Source: Chloroflexota bacterium (GTDB lineage Bacteria; Chloroflexota; Anaerolineae; Aggregatilineales; Phototrophicaceae). From it: 5,098 nt of DNA. The position numbers were made by a program, and so were the translations under genes. Positions 1 through 5,098 of this stretch are shown in pieces. The DNA is taken from positions 1-5,098 of the forward strand of contig QGUR01000316.1 in assembly GCA_003242205.1 (NCBI GenBank), read 5' to 3'. Positions within the stretch are counted from its first letter, which is position 1; the number at the start of each line of letters is the position of its first letter. A model generated the notes under the pieces. It saw only the letters and a program-made list of their open reading frames with translations, was not told the DNA's origin and did no database searches.

Positions 1-1170
1 TCGTATCACCGTTATGGCGAGGATATCGCCCTGCTCCGCCAGATCGTTTTCAACGCCTATCGCTTTAGCATCTCATGGCCACGTATCATTCCCGATGGCG
101 CAGGCCCGGTGAACGAGGCCGGGCTGGCCTACTATGACCGTCTGGTCGACGCGCTGCTGGAAGCAGGCATCGAACCTTTCGTCACGCTCTACCACTGGGA
201 CCTGCCGCAAGCGCTGGAAAACCGGCTTGGCTGGACCAGCCGCGCGACTCCGGTGGCATTTGCCGAATACGCCAGCGTCGTCGCCCGCAGGCTAGGCGAT
301 CGGGTCACTTACTGGGCTACCCATAACGAACCGTGGTGCAGCGCCTTCCTCGGCTATCACACCGGCCATCTCGCGCCTGGCTATCACGACTTTAAGGCCG
401 CGCTGTCCGCGTCGCACAACCTGCTGCTGTCACACGGTCTGGCGGTCCCGGCAATTCGCGCCGCCGTATCACGACCGCTGCAAGTCGGGATCGTGCTCAA
501 TCTCACGCCGGCGTATCCCGCCTCGGATACGGAAGAAGATCAGGCCGCCGCACGCCGCTTCGACGGCTATTTCAATCGCTGGTTCCTCGATCCGCTGGCA
601 GGGCGTGGGTATCCGCAGGATATGTGGGAATACTATGGCGAGGCGGTTCCTCAGGTCGCGCCGGAAGATGTCGAGGCGATTGCCGCCCCGATCGACTGGC
701 TTGGCGTGAACTACTACGAACGCAACCTGACGGCCCATGATCCGGAGGCCGAGCCGCCACAGACGCGTCGCATTATCGACCCGGCGCTGGATCACACCGC
801 CGACCGCGAGGTCTATCCGGAAGGGCTGTACGACACGCTGGTGCGCGTCCACAACGACTATGGCTTTGGGGCGTTATACGTCACGGAAAACGGCTGCGCG
901 CTGGCCGACGCGCCGGACGACAACGGACAGGTGCATGACCCCGAACGCATCCGGTTCCTGGAAGCGCATCTCGCTCAGGCCGCGCGGGCGCTCGAAGCGG
1001 GCGTTCCGCTAAAAGGGTTTTTCGTCTGGAGTCTGCTGGACAACTTTGAATGGAGCATGGGCTACACGCTGCGCTATGGCGTGGCCTATACCAACTTCGA
1101 CACGCTGGAACGCACGATCAAAGACAGCGGCTACTGGCTGCGCGACTTCATCGCCAGCCAGCGTGGGTAA
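1..1170 (+). CDS. Family-1 glycoside hydrolase (beta-glucosidase type), 5' end missing
   Basis: The reading frame is open from base 1 and ends at TAA 1168-1170. It gives 389 residues, while GH1 enzymes usually have about 440-460, so roughly 50-60 N-terminal residues lie left of the window. The GTG at 109 is internal: conserved GH1 sequence (YRFSISWPRI, visible residues 20-29) is encoded upstream of it. The catalytic acid/base is in THNEPW (Glu110, codon 328-330) and the nucleophile in YVTENG (Glu296, codon 886-888). Sugar-site motifs are also present: LYHWDLP (about 63-69), NYYER (about 237-241) and WSLLDNFEW (about 343-351). All key residues are intact, so the enzyme should be active. The family hydrolyses beta-linked glucosides, galactosides or related sugars by a retaining mechanism. 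The exact substrate cannot be read from sequence. No secretion signal can be judged because the N-terminus is absent. The gene ends 15 bases before a strong terminator and converges with the next gene. Confidence 0.96.
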   Translation, partial: SYHRYGEDIALLRQIVFNAYRFSISWPRIIPDGAGPVNEAGLAYYDRLVDALLEAGIEPFVTLYHWDLPQALENRLGWTSRATPVAFAEYASVVARRLGDRVTYWATHNEPWCSAFLGYHTGHLAPGYHDFKAALSASHNLLLSHGLAVPAIRAAVSRPLQVGIVLNLTPAYPASDTEEDQAAARRFDGYFNRWFLDPLAGRGYPQDMWEYYGEAVPQVAPEDVEAIAAPIDWLGVNYYERNLTAHDPEAEPPQTRRIIDPALDHTADREVYPEGLYDTLVRVHNDYGFGALYVTENGCALADAPDDNGQVHDPERIRFLEAHLAQAARALEAGVPLKGFFVWSLLDNFEWSMGYTLRYGVAYTNFDTLERTIKDSGYWLRDFIASQRG

Positions 1171-1185
1171 GTTGCCCCGGAAAAA

Positions 1186-1216
1186 TCAAACTCCCGGCTT
1201 TAGCCGGGAGTTTTGA
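1186..1216. terminator. Stem-loop terminator, probably bidirectional, between convergent genes
   Basis: The core stem is CTCCCGGC (1191-1198) pairing with GCCGGGAG (1203-1210) around the loop TTTA (1199-1202). AT-rich arms extend it: TCAAA at 1186-1190 can pair with TTTGA at 1212-1216 with one T bulged. On the + strand TTTT follows the GC stem, and on the - strand the stem is followed by TTTGATTTTT. It lies 15 bases after the glycosidase stop and about 105 bases past the end of the sulfotransferase gene. It can therefore end transcription from both sides. Confidence 0.88.
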
Positions 1217-1321
1217 CTCCGAATACGCTCCGGGGCGCTCTCCTGTATTGTGGCCGGATCGGTCTTGAGCCTTCACAATCAGCGCCAGCCGGGCGCGTCA
1301 GTCAAATTTTGTTCGCTCTTG

Positions 1322-2041
1322 CTACCCGCCGAGGAATTCCTCGGCAGTGAAAAACGCGCTAAAGGCTGTGCCCGCGAATCGTTTCACCAATTGATCGTAA
1401 TTTTTCAGGGCCTTACGGCGAGGCAATGTCCGGGATCGTACAGTTTGCGGGCGTAAAGGATGGTGGGCAACGCCGAGGAAATCCTGCAGTTCGGTGTATC
1501 CTTTCCCCGCTACCAGATCTTCGTAGGTCACTGATATACACGGGAAAGTTTTGCACATTTGCTCCAGAAAATAGTCAACGTGCGTACTGGTAACCATAAA
1601 CCGGTATAGCTCTTCAAACGAAGCATCCACGCTTTGTTCCGGATAAGTGGCACTGGAATCCCACACCCCGGTCTGCTGCGCCAGTTTCATCGAAATAAAC
1701 TGGTCGAGCTTGTTGACCCGTTTCAGGAAGATGAGGCGAAAACCGAGATCTCGGAATACGCCAAATACCTCTGGGTAATCGAGAATATGATCCCAGGGCA
1801 TCTTGAAACCCAGCACCCCCTGCTGCGTGCCGAAAAGCGTGTTCTCGACATAGGTCTTAACCGGCACGCCGCTCAGTTTGCCATAGGGCGCATGCTTGCT
1901 GATCATTTCTCCAAGACAGCAGATTTCGGGATGGGAATCGAGCAACCGTTGAAGGAAAGTCGAGCCACTACGCCCCATCGACACAATCGAAAAATAGGTT
2001 CTCACGATTAACGTACCCCGTCTATCTGCTATCCCGGTCAC
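1322..2041 (-). CDS. Sulfotransferase family protein (PAPS-dependent, Stf0/NodH-like)
   Basis: The product of 239 residues looks like a small soluble sulfotransferase that moves sulfate from PAPS to an acceptor. The 5'-phosphosulfate loop is SMGRSGSTFLQRLL (21-34), and the 3'-phosphate region is LKRVNKLDQFISMKLA (106-121), with Arg108 and Ser117 as the likely contacts. Other family-like motifs are LGE (43-45), GFKMPWDH (78-85), TYEDL (172-176) and KNYDQL (213-218). No signal peptide or membrane helix is visible. The acceptor is unknown and could be a glycolipid, polysaccharide or other small molecule. The start is uncertain. GTG 2041 is the first start after an in-frame TGA but has no clear Shine-Dalgarno sequence and lies just behind a stem-loop. 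GTG 2005 would give 227 residues starting VRTYFSIVSMG, which fits the family's compact N-terminus, with GGGG about 10 bases upstream. GC is near 52% in counted lines, below both neighbours, which hints at later acquisition. It lies 89 bases after pstB on the same strand and could be read through from it. Confidence 0.85.
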   Translation of the reverse strand: MTGIADRRGTLIVRTYFSIVSMGRSGSTFLQRLLDSHPEICCLGEMISKHAPYGKLSGVPVKTYVENTLFGTQQGVLGFKMPWDHILDYPEVFGVFRDLGFRLIFLKRVNKLDQFISMKLAQQTGVWDSSATYPEQSVDASFEELYRFMVTSTHVDYFLEQMCKTFPCISVTYEDLVAGKGYTELQDFLGVAHHPLRPQTVRSRTLPRRKALKNYDQLVKRFAGTAFSAFFTAEEFLGG

Positions 2042-2047
2042 AGGGCA

Positions 2048-2066
2048 TCTCTGATCAGCTCAGAGA
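2048..2066 (-). other. Perfect 7-bp stem-loop just upstream of the sulfotransferase start
   Basis: TCTCTGA (2048-2054) is the exact reverse complement of TCAGAGA (2060-2066), with a 5-base loop. On the - strand it ends 6 bases before GTG 2041, where a ribosome binding site would be expected. No T-run follows on the - strand, so it is not a good terminator for pstB. If GTG 2041 is used the stem could limit translation. If GTG 2005 is used it is simply in the leader. A 7-bp stem may also be chance. Confidence 0.35.
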
Positions 2067-2075
2067 AGTCACTTT

Positions 2076-2081
2076 ATTTTA
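2076..2081 (-). promoter_or_regulatory. Possible -10 element for the sulfotransferase gene
   Basis: Read on the - strand this is TAAAAT, inside the AT-rich stretch GCGATAAAATAAAG, a local contrast to the GC-rich surroundings. It is five of six to the TATAAT consensus and lies about 35 bases upstream of GTG 2041. No good -35 element is found at normal spacing: TTGCTT is present but 22 bases away, which is too far. It would allow separate transcription of the sulfotransferase gene from the pst operon. The support is weak. Confidence 0.25.
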
Positions 2082-2130
2082 TCGCAAGAACCCGCTGACG
2101 TTTAAGCAATCGTGACGGCGGAGGGATATG

Positions 2131-2940
2131 CTATCCAAATCGCCCGCCGATGTAGTCCTCGGTTTCCTGCATTTTCGGGCGCTGGAAGATGGCTTCGGTT
2201 GTGTCGTATTCGACCAGCACGCCCCAGCGCTTTTCGGCATAGGTATCTTCCGATTTGCGGATACTGAAGAAGGCGGTGTAATCGGAAACGCGCTGCGCCT
2301 GCTGCATGTTGTGCGTCACGATGATGATGGTGTAATTCCGAACCAGCGACTTCATCAGTTCTTCGATGCTGTGCGTCGAAATCGGATCGAGCGCCGACGC
2401 CGGTTCGTCCATAAGGATCACTTCCGGTTCGACGGCCAGCGCGCGCGCGATGCACAACCGCTGCTGCTGCCCGCCCGACAGCGCCAGCCCCGATTTTTTC
2501 AAATCGGTTTTGACCTCGTCCCACAGCGCTGCCTGTTTCAGGCTGGTTTCGACAATGTCGTCCAGTTGTGATTTCTTGCGTACACCCAACAGGCGCGGGC
2601 CGTAAGCGACATTTTCGTAGATGCTCTTGGGAAACGGGTTCGGCTTCTGGAAAACCATGCCGATGCGCCGCCGCACCTCTACCGGGTCAACCTGCTGGCC
2701 ATACAGGTTCTGCCCGCGATAGTAAATTTCGCCTTCCACGCGCGCGGAAGGAATCAGGTCGTTCATGCGGTTGATAGACCGCAGCACCGTGCTTTTGCCA
2801 CAGCCGGACGGGCCGATGAAGGCCGTGATCTTCCGGCTGTAGATAGGCATCGAAACGCCCTCTACCGCCAGCTTGGAGCCGTAATAGACGGTGAGGTTTT
2901 TGATTTCGATGGCGTAAGCGCTGGAACCGTTCGCAGACAT
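2131..2940 (-). CDS. pstB: Phosphate ABC transporter ATP-binding protein PstB
   Basis: PstB is the cytoplasmic ATPase that powers phosphate import through the PstC-PstA channel. The 269-residue product has every ABC motif in order: Walker A GPSGCGKST (43-51), Q-loop FQKPNPFP with Gln98 (97-104), signature LSGGQQQR (154-161), Walker B VILMDEP (174-180), D-loop SALD (182-185) and the switch His210 in THNMQQA. The FQKPNPFP motif and the ending TEDYIGGRFG are typical of PstB in particular. Length is slightly above the usual 250-260. The excess is in residues about 225-240, between DYTAFF and VLVEYD, where E. coli-type proteins have a short link. The start ATG 2938-2940 is supported by AGGG at 2947-2950, six bases upstream, and by the 2-base gap to the pstA stop. 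Stop is TAG 2131-2133. No phoU follows. Function is very secure. Confidence 0.98.
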   Translation of the reverse strand: MSANGSSAYAIEIKNLTVYYGSKLAVEGVSMPIYSRKITAFIGPSGCGKSTVLRSINRMNDLIPSARVEGEIYYRGQNLYGQQVDPVEVRRRIGMVFQKPNPFPKSIYENVAYGPRLLGVRKKSQLDDIVETSLKQAALWDEVKTDLKKSGLALSGGQQQRLCIARALAVEPEVILMDEPASALDPISTHSIEELMKSLVRNYTIIIVTHNMQQAQRVSDYTAFFSIRKSEDTYAEKRWGVLVEYDTTEAIFQRPKMQETEDYIGGRFG

Positions 2941-2942
2941 TG

Positions 2943-4295
2943 CTATCCCTGAAGCTTCTTCTTAAAACGCTGGCGCAGGATGATCGCGAAAGCGTTCAGC
3001 GAAAGCAGAATCGCCAGCAGCACGACGATCGTCGCCGCAGCAATATCGCGAAACTGCGGGTCAGGGCGCTTGGTCCAGTCATAAATCTGGATCGGCAGCG
3101 CGGTAAACATGGATGTCGGACCGGTCGGGTCGAGAAAGATCAGCGTCGAAGCGCCGACCACGATCAGCGGGGCCGTTTCGCCGATCGCGCGCGAGCTGGC
3201 GAGAATGGTTCCGGTCAGTATGCCGGGCATGGCGGCCGGCAGCACGGTATTCCAGATGGTCTGCCACTGTGTCGCGCCCAGCCCGTAACTCGCCTCACGC
3301 AGCGACGACGGCACGGCGCGAATGGCCTCCTGCGCGTTGATGATGATGACCGGCAGCACAAGCAGCGCCATGGTCAGCCCGGCAGCCAGCACCGAGCGTC
3401 CGCCCGTGATATCCGATAGCGCGCGCACGAACACCGCCAGCCCAAGCAACCCGTAAATGATCGACGGGACACCGGCCAGATTGCGGATATTGGTTTCAAC
3501 AATCCGGTTGAGGCGGGTATCGCCGGCATATTCTTCCAGATAAATGGCCGCGCCCACGCCGATGGGAAAGGCAACAGCAATGGTGATGACCATCAGCCAC
3601 AGCGTGCCGAGCAGCGCGGTGCGGATACCCGCCTGCGCCGGTGTGGACGACATGGGCCGCGTCAGAAAGTCCAGCGTGAGCCACGACCCGAACTCGAGGC
3701 GTGCGCCCGGATATTTCTCGGCCACGGTCGCTTCTATCGCGCCGCGCTGGAACAGCGACTCGCTGAGCGTCCAGCTTTGCAGCACCTCAACGCCGACGAT
3801 TTCATCGTTGATCAGGTCGAGAATGCCGTCGCGGCCCAGATTGAGCGCCAGAATCTGGCTGATTTCGTCCTGAGTCAGTTCAGGAAGCAGGCGATCAGCA
3901 GTCGCTTCTGGAAATGCCTTGCCCGCCAGTAGCTGCCGCATCGGCGTTTGCGTCAGGGTTACGCCCGTGACCTGAGTATTCAGCACCCGGTCACGGATCA
4001 TGACGCGCTGGCGTGCCAGCGTCATGTTGTCGTTCAGAACCGCCAGCAACTCATCGTCGGACAGGTCTTCGAGAGGGCGTCCGCCGGTCAGCGTCAGCGG
4101 ATCGACCTGATAGGCGACCGCACGATAGCCGATCACCTCGTCAATGACAGAGCCAAGCAGCGCGACCAGCGCCAGAATGCCGACGCCAATCGACATGAAG
4201 AAGAACGCCTGCCACAAACGGCCACGCCGCTGGCGGCGCGCCAGATCGGCCTTGAAGTCCATGTCGGCAGGAAGCGTCCGTGTCCTGACACTCAC
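2943..4295 (-). CDS. pstA: Phosphate ABC transporter permease PstA, with a long extracytoplasmic loop
   Basis: PstA is one of the two membrane subunits of the phosphate importer and pairs with PstC. The product has 450 residues, against about 280-300 in E. coli-type PstA. After a charged N-terminal tail comes the first membrane helix (about 30-50), then about 150 polar residues (about 52-205), then the transport core with helices near 226-253, 275-291, 301-320, 355-388 and 418-440. The EAA loop that contacts PstB is at about 322-359 (EASYGLGAT followed by LPAAMPGI). SRAIGETAPL (368-377) carries the Arg/Glu pair conserved in this family. The insert is mostly predicted alpha-helical, has no cysteine, and should lie outside the membrane because it follows helix 1. 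The start GTG 4295 overlaps the pstC stop by 4 bases and has a strong GAGGTG site five bases upstream. Stop is TAG 2943-2945, two bases before pstB. Identity as PstA is secure; the role of the insert is unknown. Confidence 0.96.
   Translation of the reverse strand: MSVRTRTLPADMDFKADLARRQRRGRLWQAFFFMSIGVGILALVALLGSVIDEVIGYRAVAYQVDPLTLTGGRPLEDLSDDELLAVLNDNMTLARQRVMIRDRVLNTQVTGVTLTQTPMRQLLAGKAFPEATADRLLPELTQDEISQILALNLGRDGILDLINDEIVGVEVLQSWTLSESLFQRGAIEATVAEKYPGARLEFGSWLTLDFLTRPMSSTPAQAGIRTALLGTLWLMVITIAVAFPIGVGAAIYLEEYAGDTRLNRIVETNIRNLAGVPSIIYGLLGLAVFVRALSDITGGRSVLAAGLTMALLVLPVIIINAQEAIRAVPSSLREASYGLGATQWQTIWNTVLPAAMPGILTGTILASSRAIGETAPLIVVGASTLIFLDPTGPTSMFTALPIQIYDWTKRPDPQFRDIAAATIVVLLAILLSLNAFAIILRQRFKKKLQG
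2945..2950 (-). promoter_or_regulatory. Ribosome binding site of pstB
   Basis: On the - strand this reads AGGGAT, with AGGG ending six bases before ATG 2940. It overlaps the stop codon region of pstA, so pstB translation is probably coupled to pstA. It supports the chosen pstB start. Confidence 0.7.
4292..4295 (-). other. 4-base stop/start overlap (GTGA) of pstC and pstA
   Basis: On the - strand GTG 4295-4293 starts pstA and TGA 4294-4292 ends pstC. Such overlaps normally allow ribosomes ending one gene to restart on the next, which keeps the two channel subunits near equal amounts. Confidence 0.9.
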
Positions 4296-5098
4296 TGGTA
4301 CACCTCGCGGAAGCGTCCGGTGATCACGCGGCTGAGCATGTTGAGGCCAAGCGTGATCAAAAACAGGGTCAGGCCAATCGCAAACAGGCTGTTGTAGTCA
4401 ATCGAGTTGTAGCTCAGGTCGCCACCGCTGATACGGGCGATATGCCCGGTCATCGTTTCGGCGAAGTTGAACGGATTGAAGGTGAAATTCGGCCCCGCGC
4501 CCGCCGCCAGCGCGACGATCATCGTTTCGCCGACCGCCCGCGAAATGCCGACGATGAAGGCGGCGATGATGCCGGAAAGCCCCGCCGGCAGCACGACCCT
4601 GAGCACCGTCTCCAGCCGCGTCGCGCCCAGACCATATGACCCTTCGCGGAGCGCGCGCGGCACGGCGCTGAGCGCGTCTTCGGCCATCGAGCTGATGGTC
4701 GGCAGGATCATGATGCCCATCACCAGCCCCGCCGAAGCCATGTTGTAGAACGACACCACATTTTCACCAAACAGCCCGCGCAGAACCGGGGTCATGAAAG
4801 TCACGGCGAAGTAGCCGTAAACCACAGTCGGGATGCCCGCCAGAATTTCCAGTACCGGCTTGAGCGTCGCCCGCACCTTTTCCGGCGCGTACTCGCTCAG
4901 GTAAATGGCCGCGCCCAATCCCAGCGGCCCGGCGACCAGCATGGCGATGAAACTGGTGATGAGCGTCGAAGTCAGCAGCGGCAGGATGCCGAATTCGCCC
5001 GCCATCGGCTGCCAGACCGTTTTGGTGACGAACTCGACCAGATCGACCTGCCCGCTGGTGAAGAACAGCAACGACTCGCTGCCGAGCACGAACAGAAT
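4292..5098 (-). CDS. pstC: Phosphate ABC transporter permease PstC, N-terminus missing
   Basis: PstC is the second membrane subunit of the phosphate importer. The frame is open to the right edge, giving 268 visible residues. PstC usually has about 300-330, so roughly 30-60 residues, including most of the first membrane helix, lie beyond the window. The GTG at 5089 is not taken as the start, because the codons before it (Ile-Leu-Phe) continue the hydrophobic helix 1. Visible features, numbered from GTG 5089, are LGLGAAIYLSEYA (56-68), LEILAGIPTVVYGYF (80-94), SAGLVMGIMILP (119-130), the EAA loop that contacts PstB (about 137-174, REGSYGLGAT then LPAGLSGI), SRAVGETM (183-190), and a last helix near 234-252 followed by the positive tail SRVITGRFREVYQ. 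No large insert is seen, unlike in PstA. Stop TGA 4292-4294 overlaps the pstA start. The pstS gene is expected upstream, to the right of the window. Confidence 0.96.
   Translation of the reverse strand: MLFVLGSESLLFFTSGQVDLVEFVTKTVWQPMAGEFGILPLLTSTLITSFIAMLVAGPLGLGAAIYLSEYAPEKVRATLKPVLEILAGIPTVVYGYFAVTFMTPVLRGLFGENVVSFYNMASAGLVMGIMILPTISSMAEDALSAVPRALREGSYGLGATRLETVLRVVLPAGLSGIIAAFIVGISRAVGETMIVALAAGAGPNFTFNPFNFAETMTGHIARISGGDLSYNSIDYNSLFAIGLTLFLITLGLNMLSRVITGRFREVYQ
4301..4306 (-). promoter_or_regulatory. Strong ribosome binding site of pstA, inside the pstC 3' end
   Basis: On the - strand this reads GAGGTG, a close match to the anti-Shine-Dalgarno partner, and it ends five bases before GTG 4295. 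It fixes the non-ATG start of pstA. It also encodes part of the last residues of PstC (REVYQ). Confidence 0.8.

Noticed and set aside
469..852. 127-residue frame antisense to the glycosidase gene
   Set aside because: It is inside a conserved GH1 coding region and has no family features or ribosome site that could be recognised.
1282..1296. Short GCGCC/GGCGC inverted repeat in the 1171-1321 spacer
   Set aside because: The stem has only 5 bp and no T-run on either side. The strong stem-loop at 1186-1216 explains termination.
1634..2011. 125-residue + strand frame opposite the sulfotransferase
   Set aside because: The - strand frame carries the PAPS-binding motifs, and the + frame has no recognisable domain.
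2091..2130. Imperfect inverted repeat after pstB as a possible terminator of the pst operon
   Set aside because: CCGC and ACG arms pair only with a bulge and a mismatch, and no T-run follows on the - strand. It is too weak to call.
2102..2571. Open frames overlapping pstB on both strands (2102-2524 -, 2128-2571 +)
   Set aside because: pstB fills this region with every ABC motif in place. The overlapping frames show no recognisable motif.
4270..4319. 11-base direct repeat GGAAGCGTCCG at 4270-4280 and 4309-4319
   Set aside because: The two copies fall in the coding ends of pstA and pstC in different frames, near a short overlap. There are only two copies and no other sign of a site, so chance is likely.
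2940..4397. Long + strand open frames opposite pstA and pstC (2940-3419, 3948-4397)
   Set aside because: They lie antisense to secure pst genes in GC-rich DNA where stops are rare. Their translations are rich in Arg, Gln and His without domains, as expected of shadow frames.

Overview
The window looks like a chromosomal segment from a GC-rich bacterium. Counted sample lines give about 60% GC in the glycosidase gene and over 70% in parts of the phosphate permease genes. The style of the Pst proteins suggests Chloroflexota (Anaerolineae-like): a PstA near 450 residues with a very long loop after the first membrane helix, and a PstB with an inserted segment before its C-terminal end. That assignment rests on remembered family resemblance and not on a search, so it is tentative.

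Layout from left to right. Positions 1-1170 (+) hold the 3' part of a family-1 glycoside hydrolase (beta-glucosidase type), cut by the left window edge. The spacer at 1171-1321 carries a strong stem-loop terminator at 1186-1216 that can serve both strands. Positions 1322-2041 (-) hold a PAPS-dependent sulfotransferase-like gene. A 89-base spacer with a small stem-loop and a weak promoter-like site separates it from the pst genes. Positions 2131-5098 (-) hold pstB, pstA and the 3' part of pstC, read right to left as pstC-pstA-pstB, with pstC cut by the right edge.

The pst genes form a tight operon. pstC and pstA overlap by 4 bases (GTGA), and pstA and pstB are 2 bases apart, each with a good Shine-Dalgarno sequence inside the preceding gene. 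Together they encode the two membrane subunits and the ATPase of a high-affinity phosphate importer. The phosphate-binding protein PstS and the operon promoter are not in the window; they are probably to the right. PhoU, which often follows pstB, is absent here and a sulfotransferase gene occupies that place. The glycosidase is convergent with this block and is a separate unit.

No clearly new system is visible. The points most worth a second look are the roughly 150-residue extracytoplasmic insertion in PstA and the lower-GC sulfotransferase gene directly behind the pst operon. There are no tRNA, rRNA, CRISPR or insertion-sequence signals.
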